From Aquisphaera insulae (GTDB taxonomy: Bacteria > Planctomycetota > Planctomycetia > Isosphaerales > Isosphaeraceae), in NCBI RefSeq assembly GCF_011064615.1, contig NZ_JAALJH010000009.1, positions 1-64,000 on the forward strand: 64,000 bases of DNA, given 5' to 3'. A model generated the notes under the pieces. That model ran no database searches. It had not been told where the DNA came from and saw only the letters and a program-made list of their open reading frames with translations. The position numbers were made by a program, and so were the translations under genes. Numbering within the stretch: the stretch's first letter is position 1; every line of letters begins with the position of its first letter. Of the stretch, positions 42,360-53,047 are shown one piece after another.

Positions 42360-42509
42360 GTCTGTGCAGCTTCATTCTACACGAGTCGAGAGCGTCGGGT
42401 ATCGTGAGTTCCCATGCGATCAAGGCCGTCACGTGACGAGAGGCCGGGCTTCAAGGGATCGGTTTCCAGGAACTCTCGCCTCTTATCATGACACTCCTTC
42501 GGAGCCCCC

Positions 42510-43505
42510 ATGTCCGAGCTCCCGTTGGCCGAGCTGGAACGAGCCGTTGTCGCCAGGAATCCACTCCTGGGAGCGAGGCTTCTACCGGGCATCTCGGCGA
42601 GGAAGGTGCGACGGATATTCGAAAAGAGACAGATCTCGAGTCCGTGCGTGGACCTTCTTGTTACCCTGTACGGCTGGAAGGGGGGCTGCCGGCTCGACGA
42701 TGCGCTGGCTCGCACCGGAAAGGGACTCTTCCCCGGGGAGACATATCACTTCCCGCCCCTGAACCTCGCCGCGGCCCACTTCGGGTTCTTCGACGACGTC
42801 GCGGCCAACTTCCCGTGGATGGCTCCGGCGGTCGACAGGCTGTTCCCGATCTTCTGGAACGGCAGCGATTCATGGTTCGCCGTCGACCTCGAGGACGCCG
42901 GCGCCGTGGTGGCCGTCCGATTCGATCCGGACAGGCACTTCACGCCGGCCTATGCGTCGCTGGTCGACATGCTCCTGGACATCATCCGCGCCAACGATGA
43001 GGACACGCCGATCTCCTTCTTTCGGGAAGGAGGCAAGCCGGTCGGCCATTTCGAGGTGCGACCGCGCGTCCCGAAGACGGTCGCCCGGAGGCGGCTTGCC
43101 TCCGCGGGGAACTCGCTCGTCGTCCGGACGGACTTCGCCGACGAGGAGGCGTGGCGAGCGCTGCGCGAAGAGATCGAGGAACCTCGGGGCGAGTTCGGTT
43201 TCACGGCGCATGTCGAATTCGTGGATGCCCCCGACCTGGCCGGGCTCACCCCCGAACGACTGATCGCGGACGACCTGGCGGAAGAGAAGATCGGCTTCCT
43301 CTTCCTCGTCGACCGGGTCACGCTCGATACCCCGGAACACCCTGTGCTCGTCGTCGACCTGCGCCATGAGCCCGGCCGCACGTTCCGCGTCGTCGCGTCG
43401 GAGATGTGGGGCGTCGAGAACAACCTGAGCCTCGGCAACATGGACTTCGCGGAGTTCGCCGACGCGGCAGTCGAGGACGGCGTCTTCCGCGGCTGGCCGG
43501 AGTGA
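42510..43505 (+). CDS. SUKH-like (SMI1/KNR4) plus DUF6924-like two-domain protein
   Basis: A 331-residue cytoplasmic protein with two parts. Residues 1-165 resemble the SUKH/SMI1-KNR4 fold: LLVTLYGWKGGCRLDD, LFPGETYHFPPL, and FPIFWNGSDSWFAVDLEDAG. Residues 195-331 start at NSLVVRTDFADEEAWRALRE and run through FLFLVDRVTLDTPEHPVLVV to FRVVASEMWGVENNLSLGNM and a C-terminal FRGWPE, the pattern I know as DUF6924. SUKH proteins commonly act as immunity proteins against contact-dependent toxins. No toxin gene was found beside it. Immunity is therefore a family-based guess. GGAG precedes the ATG. The fusion itself is worth checking. Confidence 0.7.
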   Translation: MSELPLAELERAVVARNPLLGARLLPGISARKVRRIFEKRQISSPCVDLLVTLYGWKGGCRLDDALARTGKGLFPGETYHFPPLNLAAAHFGFFDDVAANFPWMAPAVDRLFPIFWNGSDSWFAVDLEDAGAVVAVRFDPDRHFTPAYASLVDMLLDIIRANDEDTPISFFREGGKPVGHFEVRPRVPKTVARRRLASAGNSLVVRTDFADEEAWRALREEIEEPRGEFGFTAHVEFVDAPDLAGLTPERLIADDLAEEKIGFLFLVDRVTLDTPEHPVLVVDLRHEPGRTFRVVASEMWGVENNLSLGNMDFAEFADAAVEDGVFRGWPE

Positions 43506-43643
43506 TCGCCCCGACCCTCGAATCCCACGATTCGAAAGAAAAAGTCCCGGTCCCTGAAACTCGCCCCCTCGAAATCGGGATTGTAATAGAGAGGCAACCT
43601 GGAGATTGCGCGCCCAGACTGCGCGAGGGGAGGCGAGGGAACC

Positions 43644-45320
43644 ATGGCGACTGAGGCTCAAATCCGCGCCAACCGGGAGAATGCGAAAAAAAGCACCGGG
43701 CCAAGGACGGCGCAGGGGAAGGCCGCCACGCGATTCAACGCACTCAAGCACGGGTGCCGCGCTCGGATTACGACGATGCCCGTGCTGCCGAACGAGGATC
43801 CGAGAGAGCTGGAGCGACACGTCCAGAGGTACATCGACTCCGGCCGGCCCCGATCCGAGGTCGAGCGCGAGCTCCTCGAACGAGCCGCGCGGCTCACCTG
43901 GGTGCTCCACCGGGCCGACCGGGCCGAATCCGCCCACCTGGCGCGTCGCGTCCGCGACTTGCAGACAGAAGGTCCGTCGCAAGATCCGCGAGCCCTGGCC
44001 CGGGTCGCCCGGCTGGGCCGGGACCTCTTCACCTGGTCCACGACCCCGGACGTACGAACCGACTCGCCCGCCGTCATCGTGGCAGGGTTGGCGGGGTCGC
44101 CCGAGGGCCGGGCCTGGCTGCTGGAACAGTGGGCCGGCTTCCGCAACCTCGTCGCCCATGGCGTCCCGTTCACGACCCTCGATCGCTACCGCTTTCTCCG
44201 GATGATGGGCCACGAGCCGATGGACGCCCTTAACTGCCTTCGGGCCAACGCGGTCTTTCAGGCCTGGAACGCCCTCGGAACCATCGCCGAAAGCGATGCC
44301 TTCTTCCAGGTGGCCCGCGACCGATCCCCCGCCGCAGTCCCCGGCTTGCTGGATTCTCTGACCTGGCGCGACATCGGGCCGAAGCCGCCCTCGGCCCGGG
44401 CCGCCCGCGAAATCCTCCTCGGCGTCGTCGACGAACAGTCCGAGCGTCTCCACGCCATGGAGGCCGACGACGATGAAGACTGCGCGGCCTTCGACGCCGG
44501 TCCCCAGCTCGATCGCCATCGACGCCACAGCAGCGCCCAGGGACGCGAGCTGATCCAGATCCTGGAGACCCTCCGCAAGCTCAAGAAGCTCGTTCCGGAG
44601 GTGGTCGAAGCCGATCAGGTGCAAGGCCCCCGGACCACCTCCGCCGACCCGGAAACAACCGAAAGCGCGCCATCAGAGCCATCTTCAGATGGGCCATTTC
44701 CTCTTGTCTCACAGGATCTTACGACAACCGACCGCGAAGTCACCGGCGACGAACAGAGCCAATTCGAGGCCGAGCCGGTGGACGCCTCGGACTGGCATTC
44801 CGCCGGCCGGGAAGAGAAGCTAGCCGGGGTGGACGTCGACCATTTAGAGGATTCCGGAGCCATCGCCGATCATGACCGCGATCGAATCTCTCATCGAACG
44901 TTACGAGGCCGGTGCAAGGCTGCTGGGATATGCCGCGGGGGGCATCAGTCCGGAAAAGGCCGTCGAGCGGCCGGGGCCGGGGAAATGGAGCTGCGCCGAG
45001 CTCGTCGCCCACATCGTGGACAGCGACCTCGTGGACTCCGAGCGGATGAAGCGGGTGATCGCCGACGAGTCCGCCACGCTCGTCCCGTACGACGAGAACC
45101 GCTGGGTCGACGGCCTCCACTCGCACGAGATGCCCATCGAGGCCGGCCTCGCGCTCTTCGCGGCCAACCGGGCGTGGACGGCGCGAATCCTCCGGGCCTG
45201 CGACGAGTCGGCCTTCCGGCGATCGGGGCTTCACGGCGAGAAGGGACGAATGACCCTCACCGACCTGGTTGCGGAGATGGTCACGCACCTCGATCATCAC
45301 CTGAGGTTCCTGTATGGTAA
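43644..45320 (+). CDS. 'NAKKSTGPRT' family protein; frame runs on through dinB
   Basis: The N-terminus has the motif NAKKSTGPRTAQGKAATR followed by FNALKHGCRA, a hallmark of a family of unknown function common in planctomycetes and acidobacteria. The helical body has natural-looking composition to about residue 410 (near 44870). There is no in-frame stop there. The frame continues to 45320 inside the dinB gene, in a different register, and gives an Arg/Gly-rich sequence typical of a shadow frame (558 residues in all). The true stop may have been lost by mutation, or a frameshift lies near 44700-44870. The first 410 residues are the believable part. A GAGG precedes the ATG. Confidence 0.6.
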   Translation: MATEAQIRANRENAKKSTGPRTAQGKAATRFNALKHGCRARITTMPVLPNEDPRELERHVQRYIDSGRPRSEVERELLERAARLTWVLHRADRAESAHLARRVRDLQTEGPSQDPRALARVARLGRDLFTWSTTPDVRTDSPAVIVAGLAGSPEGRAWLLEQWAGFRNLVAHGVPFTTLDRYRFLRMMGHEPMDALNCLRANAVFQAWNALGTIAESDAFFQVARDRSPAAVPGLLDSLTWRDIGPKPPSARAAREILLGVVDEQSERLHAMEADDDEDCAAFDAGPQLDRHRRHSSAQGRELIQILETLRKLKKLVPEVVEADQVQGPRTTSADPETTESAPSEPSSDGPFPLVSQDLTTTDREVTGDEQSQFEAEPVDASDWHSAGREEKLAGVDVDHLEDSGAIADHDRDRISHRTLRGRCKAAGICRGGHQSGKGRRAAGAGEMELRRARRPHRGQRPRGLRADEAGDRRRVRHARPVRREPLGRRPPLARDAHRGRPRALRGQPGVDGANPPGLRRVGLPAIGASRREGTNDPHRPGCGDGHAPRSSPEVPVW

Positions 45321-45378
45321 ACGGGCCAATCTCGGGATCGCCGTGCAACCGAGGTATGCGAACTCCGTCATCGACTGA
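44872..45378 (+). CDS. DinB-like (four-helix bundle, metal-binding) protein
   Basis: A 168-residue DinB/YfiT-type protein. Such proteins bind a metal with three histidines in a four-helix bundle, and some act as thiol transferases that use bacillithiol or similar cofactors. Candidate ligands are His in AELVAHIVDSD (about residue 47) and the two in MVTHLDHHLRFLYG (about 139-143). WSCAELVAHIVDSD matches the usual W-S-x-x-E-x-x-x-H-x-x-D pattern. It overlaps the read-through end of the upstream frame for about 450 bases. No good Shine-Dalgarno is close to the ATG, which would fit translational coupling to the upstream gene. The substrate is unknown. Confidence 0.82.
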   Translation: MTAIESLIERYEAGARLLGYAAGGISPEKAVERPGPGKWSCAELVAHIVDSDLVDSERMKRVIADESATLVPYDENRWVDGLHSHEMPIEAGLALFAANRAWTARILRACDESAFRRSGLHGEKGRMTLTDLVAEMVTHLDHHLRFLYGKRANLGIAVQPRYANSVID

Positions 45379-45405
45379 ACTGACCGACCCCGGGAGCCGA
45401 CGATC

Positions 45406-45759
45406 GTGACACGCCTCTTCGCCGGCACTCCCTGGGACCGACCCCCCACCTGCGAACGGTGCGGCAAGCTCGAGTCGGAATGCACGTGCCCGCCGGTGGT
45501 GCCGGAGCCCGTGCGGATCCCCCCCGAGAAGCAGACCGCGCGGATCAGCGTCGAGAAGCGGCCCAAGGGGAAGGTCGTCACGGTCGTCTCCGGGCTCGAC
45601 CCGGAGGGGAATGACCTGGAATCCCTGTCGGCCCGGCTAAAGACGTCGTGCGGGACCGGCGGGACGCTCAAGGACGGCACGATCGAGCTCCAGGGCGATC
45701 ACGCGAAGCGGGCCGAGGGCCTGCTCCAGACCATCGGATACAAGACGAAGCGCCGCTGA
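45406..45759 (+). CDS. SUI1/eIF1-like translation factor (YciH type)
   Basis: A 117-residue protein. The N-terminal 35 residues carry four cysteines in CERCGKLESECTCPP, a possible zinc knuckle. The rest is a SUI1 domain: ISVEKRPKGKVVTVVSGLD, LKTSCGTGGTLKDGTIELQG, and RAEGLLQTIGYKTKRR. Eukaryotic eIF1 checks start-codon choice, and bacterial YciH is thought to act on non-canonical initiation complexes. The start is a GTG with GGGAG upstream. It lies between dinB and cstA on the same strand with gaps of 27 and 13 bases, so they may share a transcript. Confidence 0.88.
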   Translation: MTRLFAGTPWDRPPTCERCGKLESECTCPPVVPEPVRIPPEKQTARISVEKRPKGKVVTVVSGLDPEGNDLESLSARLKTSCGTGGTLKDGTIELQGDHAKRAEGLLQTIGYKTKRR

Positions 45760-45772
45760 GGAAACTGTCGCG

Positions 45773-47929
<2,157 letters not shown>

Positions 47930-47958
47930 GCTGCGAGCGACCGATCGGCCGGGGTCCG

Positions 47959-49572
47959 TCACGCCGCGGTGCTGACCTCGGCCGGCTTCTTCGCGCCCAG
48001 GACGCTGTGATGCATCCCGTAGACGAAGTAGATCGCCAGGCCGATGGCCATCCAGACGACCAGCCGAACCCAGGTCTCGAGCGGGAGGGTGGCCATCAGC
48101 AGGACGGAAGAGATCACGCCCATGGGGGCCGTGAAGTAGACGAGAGGCGCCTTGAAGGGTCGCTCGACGTCCGGCTGCCGGACGCGCAGGAAGAGCACGC
48201 CCGCGGACACGACCGCGAAGGCGAAGAGGGTGCCGATGGAGGTGAGCTCTCCGGCCACGTGGATCGGGATGGTGCCGGCCGCGATCATCACGACGATGCC
48301 GGTGATGATGGTGGTGATCCAGGGGGTGCGGAACCGCGGATGGATCTTGGAGACCGCCTGGGGCAGGAGGCCGTCCTTCGCCATGGCGAAGAAGATCCGG
48401 GGCTGGCTCAGGAGCATCACCAGGATCACGGACGTGAGGCCGGCGATGGCGCCGATCTTGACGAACCAGGAGAACCACTTCAGCCCCATGGCGTCGATCG
48501 CGACGGCGACCGGGTCGGGGACGCTGAGCAACCGGTAGTTCACCACGCCGGTCATGACCAGAGCACCGAGGACATAGAGAAGCGTGCAGATGACCAGAGA
48601 CCCGATGATGCCGATGGGCAGGTCGCGCTGGGGGTTCTTCGCCTCCTGGGCGGTCGTGGAGACGGCGTCAAAGCCGATGTAGGCGAAGAAGACGACGCCG
48701 GCCCCGCGGAAGATGCCGCTCCAGCCGAAGTCGCCGAACTTGCCCGTGTTGTCCGGGATGAACTTGCCGCCCCAGTTGTCGGTCGAGAAGTAGCGGATGC
48801 CGATGAGGATGAAGAGGCTGACGATCGCCACCTTGATGACGACGATCACGTTGTTCACCTTGGCCGATTCCTGGATCCCGATCACGAGGAGCGTGGTCAC
48901 CAGGGCGACGATGAGCATCGCGGGCAAATTGATCAAAGCCGTGACCGTCGGGAAAACCTTGTAGTCGATCCCATGGTCCACAAGGAGTTTGATGATCGGA
49001 TCCGCGGGCTTCTCGACCCCATCAATCCTGATGATCGCATCGGAGACGGCTGTCCAGCCGTGTCGCACGTGAAGCAGGTCGGCGACGGTGTCCGGAATCT
49101 CGATCATCTTCTGACCCCAGGACGAGGCGAACTGGGCGGGGATGTTGATCCCCATGTCGTGAAACAGGCTGACCACGTAGCCGGACCAGCCGATGGCCAC
49201 GCCGGTGGCTCCGACCATGTACTCGAGGATCAGGTCCCAGCCGATCAGCCAGGCGATGAATTCGCCCATTGTGGCATAGGCATACGTGTAGGCGGAGCCG
49301 GCGATCGGGACGGTGGACGCCATCTCGGCGTAGCAGAGGCCGGCGAAAGTGCAGGCGATCCCGCCGAGTACGAACGAGAGGGCGACGGCCGGCCCGGCGT
49401 TGTTGGCGGCCGCCGTCCCCGTGTAGACGAAGAACCCCGCGCCGATGATCGCGCCGATGCCGAGCATCACCAGGTTGGTGGCGGTGAGCGTCCGCTTCAA
49501 GCCATGCTCATGCGTCTCACTCGCCTCGGCCTTGAGGGCGGCGATCGACTTGCGTACCCACAGATTCGCCAT
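47959..49572 (-). CDS. APC-superfamily amino acid permease (CAT type)
   Basis: A 537-residue transporter with about 12-14 hydrophobic helices. The signature of the amino acid/polyamine/organocation family is at the N-terminus: NLVMLGIGAIIGAGFFVYTG, where the GIGAIIGAGxF loop binds the amino acid backbone. Further conserved pieces are VPIAGSAYTYAY and VVFFAYIGFDAVSTTAQEAK. The last is typical of the CAT branch for cationic amino acids. A soluble insert around residues 150-205 (after the fifth helix) is unusual. I start at ATG 49572, where similarity begins; the frame is open to 49626. It converges on cstA across 29 bases. Confidence 0.9.
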   Translation of the reverse strand: MANLWVRKSIAALKAEASETHEHGLKRTLTATNLVMLGIGAIIGAGFFVYTGTAAANNAGPAVALSFVLGGIACTFAGLCYAEMASTVPIAGSAYTYAYATMGEFIAWLIGWDLILEYMVGATGVAIGWSGYVVSLFHDMGINIPAQFASSWGQKMIEIPDTVADLLHVRHGWTAVSDAIIRIDGVEKPADPIIKLLVDHGIDYKVFPTVTALINLPAMLIVALVTTLLVIGIQESAKVNNVIVVIKVAIVSLFILIGIRYFSTDNWGGKFIPDNTGKFGDFGWSGIFRGAGVVFFAYIGFDAVSTTAQEAKNPQRDLPIGIIGSLVICTLLYVLGALVMTGVVNYRLLSVPDPVAVAIDAMGLKWFSWFVKIGAIAGLTSVILVMLLSQPRIFFAMAKDGLLPQAVSKIHPRFRTPWITTIITGIVVMIAAGTIPIHVAGELTSIGTLFAFAVVSAGVLFLRVRQPDVERPFKAPLVYFTAPMGVISSVLLMATLPLETWVRLVVWMAIGLAIYFVYGMHHSVLGAKKPAEVSTAA

Positions 49573-49729
49573 CGTGCTGTGTCTCTCGAATGGGCCTGGA
49601 GGGGAGGACCGAGCGTCTTCTCCCACGCGCCGCGGATCGAGGAGAGGGTGCGGCCTTGCGGCGGGGGTCCGGCCGCCCGGCGGGGAGGCCCGGCGGCCGG
49701 AAGAGGAGACTATACCAGAACGTGCGTCG

Positions 49730-50353
49730 TCAGGGTAACTCCATCACCTCCACCTTTCGAATCTCGACCCGGCTCCCCGGGTCGTGCTGCTGGAAGGCGA
49801 AGTGACCCTCCTTCCAGGCGCCGGTCTGGTCCAGGAACGTGTAGAGCTTCTTGCCGTTGATCCAGATGGTGATGTTGGGGATCACCTTGCCGCGGTACTC
49901 CTTGGTGACGCACTCGATCTCGTAGGTGAACCAGGTGTCGGGCTCAACCAGGCGGTCGAAGATATGAATGAACGTATAGAGCGATCCGGTGCGGATCGGG
50001 TCGGTATGGGTGCTGTCCACCTGGGCCTCGTAGCCCTCGCTGAAGCTGCCGTTGGGCGCCGGGCAGCGGAAGTAGACGCCCGAGTTGCCGTGGTCGTTGA
50101 TCTTGAGCTCGGCGCGGTACTTGAAGTTCTTGTAGGTCTTGGGGCTGTAGAGCATCGACGCCTTGCCGGTGCCGACGATGCTGCCGTCCTTGACCTCCCA
50201 GTTGCTCTCCTGCGAGCCCGCCTTGGTCCAGCCGCTGAGCGTCTGGCCGTCGAAGAGGGAGACCCAGGTGCCCTCCTGCGCGGAGGCGGCGGTCGACAGG
50301 CACGCGAGCGCCGCGGCCACCAGGCCGGCGCGGGTCGGGATCGATCGGAGCAT
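49730..50353 (-). CDS. Secreted DUF1080 (3-keto-disaccharide hydrolase-like) protein
   Basis: A 207-residue exported protein with a signal peptide ending after ASAQ at about residue 25. The rest is one DUF1080 domain, a concanavalin-like jelly roll: WVSLFDGQTLSGWTKAG, WEVKDGSIVGTGKASMLYS, FKYRAELKINDHGNSGVYFR, and VIPNITIWINGKKLY. Such proteins are numerous in planctomycetes; some homologues cleave 3-keto-glycosides. Polysaccharide or glycoside processing outside the cell is a fair inference. It is transcribed alone, divergently from the nitroreductase gene. Confidence 0.88.
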   Translation of the reverse strand: MLRSIPTRAGLVAAALACLSTAASAQEGTWVSLFDGQTLSGWTKAGSQESNWEVKDGSIVGTGKASMLYSPKTYKNFKYRAELKINDHGNSGVYFRCPAPNGSFSEGYEAQVDSTHTDPIRTGSLYTFIHIFDRLVEPDTWFTYEIECVTKEYRGKVIPNITIWINGKKLYTFLDQTGAWKEGHFAFQQHDPGSRVEIRKVEVMELP

Positions 50354-50529
50354 GGTTCGTCGTTCCTCTCGTTCTCTCGGTTGTGTCTTCGGGGTGTCGG
50401 CCGCCGGGGACCGATGGCGCGGACCCGCCCGGGCCCCCGCGGCCGGAGCGTCCAGGAGTGTAAATCAACCATCGTGGCCAGGCCAGGGACTACCCCGCCG
50501 GGCCCCCATCGGGGAGGAGCCGCACGATC

Positions 50530-51153
50530 ATGACCGGGCCGCTGGCTTCGCTGCACGCGCTCGACGAGTGGCTACGCCGCGGGATCCCCCGCGGCTTCGC
50601 CGATCGCCCCGTCGCCCCCGACGTCCTCCGGCAGGTCCTGTCCCTGGCCGCGATGGCCCCCTCGGAGTTCGACCTCCGGCCGGCCCGGTTCCTCGTCGTC
50701 CGCGAGGCCGGCACCCGCCGGGCGATCCGATCGGCGGCCTACCGGCATCCGCTCGTCGCGGAGGCCCCGGTCCTGGTCGTGGTCCTCGGCTACCTGAACC
50801 CGGATCTCGACGGCCGGGACGCCCCGCGCGGGCCGGAGCTGGCCGGCCGGATCCGCACGGCCATGACTCCCCTGGGCCGGGCCGAGCGGGCGGAGCGGGC
50901 CGGGCGCGGCGGGGCCGTGGCGGCGGGCATCCTCCTGGTCGCGGCCGAGGCCGCGGGGCTCGCCGCGGCCTATATCGACAACCTCGACCGGGCCCCGCTC
51001 CGGCTCGCGCTGGGAATCCCGGACGACCATGTCGTCTGCGGGATCGTCGCAATCGGCCACCCCGCGGCCCGCGCCGACTTCGCCGATCCGCCCGGCCTGG
51101 ACGACGTCTGCTTCGAGGAGCACTTCGGCCAGCCATGGGACCCCGGTGCGTGA
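50530..51153 (+). CDS. Nitroreductase-family flavoprotein
   Basis: A 207-residue protein of the nitroreductase/FMN-dependent fold. The N-terminal part, FADRPVAPDVLRQVLSLAAMAPSEFDLRPARFLVV, carries the F-x-D-x-P-V and A-P-S patterns, where the Ser and Arg bind FMN phosphate. The C-terminal part GIPDDHVVCGIVAIGHPA fits the typical G-I-P-x-x-x-x-x-x-G-x-x-x-x-G-x-P. Such enzymes reduce nitro compounds, quinones or other acceptors with NAD(P)H. The substrate is unknown. GGAGGAG lies nine bases before the ATG. Confidence 0.8.
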   Translation: MTGPLASLHALDEWLRRGIPRGFADRPVAPDVLRQVLSLAAMAPSEFDLRPARFLVVREAGTRRAIRSAAYRHPLVAEAPVLVVVLGYLNPDLDGRDAPRGPELAGRIRTAMTPLGRAERAERAGRGGAVAAGILLVAAEAAGLAAAYIDNLDRAPLRLALGIPDDHVVCGIVAIGHPAARADFADPPGLDDVCFEEHFGQPWDPGA

Positions 51154-51249
51154 TGGATCCGCCCCGCCGGGCGCCTTACGATGACGAGCGGACACCCGGC
51201 CGCCTCGCGCGGCGAACCCACCCCAGGTCCCTCCCCACAGGTATCGACC

Positions 51250-52011
51250 ATGACCCGAACGTTCTCCCCCTCACGCCTCCTGCTCGGGGCGGCCCCCTGC
51301 GTCGCCGTCCTCGTCCTCGGCCTCGCCGCCCCCGCGCCCTCAACCGCCCAGGAGCCCGCCAAGGGGCTCCGCACGACCACTCCCGTCCCCCGCGACGCGG
51401 GCTGGCTGAAGCGGCACGAGTCCTTCCTGAAGCGAGCCCGGGAAGGGAAGATCGACCTCCTCTTCCTGGGCGATTCGATCACCCAGGGCTGGGACCACAA
51501 CGAGACCTGGCAGCGATTCTACGGCCCGCGTCACGCCGCCAACTTCGGCATCGGCGGCGACCGCACCGAGCACGTCCTCTGGCGGCTCGCCCATGGCGAG
51601 GTCGACGTCATCCGCCCCAAGGTCGTGGTCCTGATGATCGGCACCAACAACACCGGCGGCGAATCCGCCGAGGCCATCGCCGAGGGCGTCGCGGCGATCG
51701 TCAAGGACCTCCGCAAGCGGCTCCCCGAGGCCAAGGTCCTCCTGCTGGGCGTCTTCCCGAGGGCGGAGAAGTCCCAGCCCGTCCGCGGCAAGATCGCCGC
51801 GATCAACGAGAGGATCGCCAAGCTGGACGACGGCAAGTCGGTCTTCTATCTCGACATCGGCAAGTCGTTCCTGGAGCCCGACGGTACCCTCACCCGCGAG
51901 GTCATGCCGGACCTGCTCCACCTCAGCGCCCGGGGCTATCGGATCTGGGCCGACGCCATGGAGCCGACGCTCTGGACGCTGCTCGACGAGCCCCAGCAGA
52001 AGCCGAAGTGA
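51250..52011 (+). CDS. Secreted SGNH/GDSL hydrolase
   Basis: A 253-residue exported esterase. The signal peptide ends near STAQE at residue 35. SGNH blocks are in order: LLFLGDSITQGW (catalytic Ser, block I), FGIGGDRTEHVLW (Gly, block II), LMIGTNNTGG (Asn, block III) and DLLHLSARGY (Asp and His, block V). The layout matches the platelet-activating-factor acetylhydrolase-like group, often carbohydrate deacetylases in environmental bacteria. I start at ATG 51250 because the signal peptide begins there; the frame is open from 51181. It converges on ispD across a strong hairpin. Confidence 0.88.
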   Translation: MTRTFSPSRLLLGAAPCVAVLVLGLAAPAPSTAQEPAKGLRTTTPVPRDAGWLKRHESFLKRAREGKIDLLFLGDSITQGWDHNETWQRFYGPRHAANFGIGGDRTEHVLWRLAHGEVDVIRPKVVVLMIGTNNTGGESAEAIAEGVAAIVKDLRKRLPEAKVLLLGVFPRAEKSQPVRGKIAAINERIAKLDDGKSVFYLDIGKSFLEPDGTLTREVMPDLLHLSARGYRIWADAMEPTLWTLLDEPQQKPK

Positions 52012-52028
52012 TCGGGGATCGATGTCTC

Positions 52029-52062
52029 CCCTCGGCGCCGCGAGGCGTCCGCGGCGCCGGGG
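52029..52062. terminator. Strong 13-bp hairpin between convergent genes
   Basis: CCC (52029-52031), a bulged T, and CGGCGCCGCG (52033-52042) pair with CGCGGCGCCG (52050-52059) and GGG (52060-52062) around the loop AGGCGTC. It sits between the SGNH gene stop at 52011 and the ispD stop at 52064. There is no T-tract. This is the strongest stem of its kind in the window. Confidence 0.65.
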
Positions 52063-52063
52063 A

Positions 52064-52864
52064 TCAGGGGCCGAAGAGCTCGTCCGGGTCGAGCCTGGGA
52101 AGGTCGGCCCATGCCGACGATTCGTCCACGAAGGGATGAGCCGAGGACTCTCGGTCGCGATCCCGGCCGCGGCCGGACTGGATCTCGAGGACGGCCGCCG
52201 CCAGCCGGAGGTCCTCCGGCGCCGTGATTTTCAGGTTGTACGCGGTGCTCGGGACCAGGACGCAGCGATGCCCAAGGGCCTCCACGAGCTGGGAGTCGTC
52301 GGTCGCCGTCGGGGCGTCCCGGTCGCGGCGGGCGTAGGCCTCCTCCAGCCAATCTCGGCGGAAGACCTGCGGCGTCTGGGCGAGGTAGAGCCCGTCGCGA
52401 GAGACCGTCCCGACGCTCCGTCCGTCCTCGCCCGAGCGCTTGATCGTGTCGCGGACGGGGATCGCCAGCAGGGCCGCCCCGTGCTCGCGGCCGGCGGCGA
52501 TCACGGCGGTCGCCAGGTCGTCGGTCAGGCACGGCCGGGCCGCGTCGTGGATCGCCACGAGCTCACAGGCCGGCCGGAGCCGCTCGAGCGCCCTGGCGAT
52601 GGTGTCGGCGCGCTCGTCCCCGCCCTCGATGACCTCGATGTTGAGGAAGGCGACCTTGTCGCGATAGCGGCGATCGAAGAGCGCACGATCCTCCGGGGCG
52701 ATCGCGACGATGATCTGCTCGACGTCGCCGTGGGTGAGGAACGGATCGAGGGCCCTCAGCCAGACGGCCCGGCCCTCGAGCTCCGCGTAGACCTTCTTCT
52801 GCGAAGGATCGCCGAACCGCGTGGATCGCCCCGCGGCGGGCAGGATCACGGCAAGTTGGCCCAT
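52064..52864 (-). CDS. ispD: 2-C-methyl-D-erythritol 4-phosphate cytidylyltransferase
   Basis: IspD forms CDP-methylerythritol from MEP and CTP, the third step of the MEP isoprenoid pathway. The 266-residue product has the nucleotide motif ILPAAGRSTRFG at residues 7-18, a following Lys in KKVYAELEG, the HDAARP motif at about 107, and TPQVFRRDWL and TDDSQLVEALG further on. The C-terminal 30 residues are extra and charged. A GGAGGTGGAG Shine-Dalgarno precedes the ATG at 52864; the longer frame to 53851 is a shadow of the opposing nuclease gene. Other MEP genes are not in the window. Confidence 0.92.
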   Translation of the reverse strand: MGQLAVILPAAGRSTRFGDPSQKKVYAELEGRAVWLRALDPFLTHGDVEQIIVAIAPEDRALFDRRYRDKVAFLNIEVIEGGDERADTIARALERLRPACELVAIHDAARPCLTDDLATAVIAAGREHGAALLAIPVRDTIKRSGEDGRSVGTVSRDGLYLAQTPQVFRRDWLEEAYARRDRDAPTATDDSQLVEALGHRCVLVPSTAYNLKITAPEDLRLAAAVLEIQSGRGRDRDRESSAHPFVDESSAWADLPRLDPDELFGP

Positions 52865-53047
52865 GGCTCCACCTCCAAGATTGCCGGCACGACCGGGCCG
52901 GATCGCCCAGATTGTCGACCGCGCCGCGGCCCGAGTCAACGCACCAGGCGGCGGCCGTCGGGCGGGACCGATGGATCCTTGATCGCCGGGCCGATGGCCA
53001 GTAGAGTCCTGGCTGATCTCCCACCCCAATCTTCGCCGGAGGTCCGC

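Noticed and set aside
52022..53047. N-terminal extension of the Mrr-like gene, and the matching extension of ispD on the other strand
   Set aside because: Each part outside the called genes is antisense to a real gene. Good Shine-Dalgarno sequences sit at 53038-53042 for the nuclease and just before 52864 for ispD.
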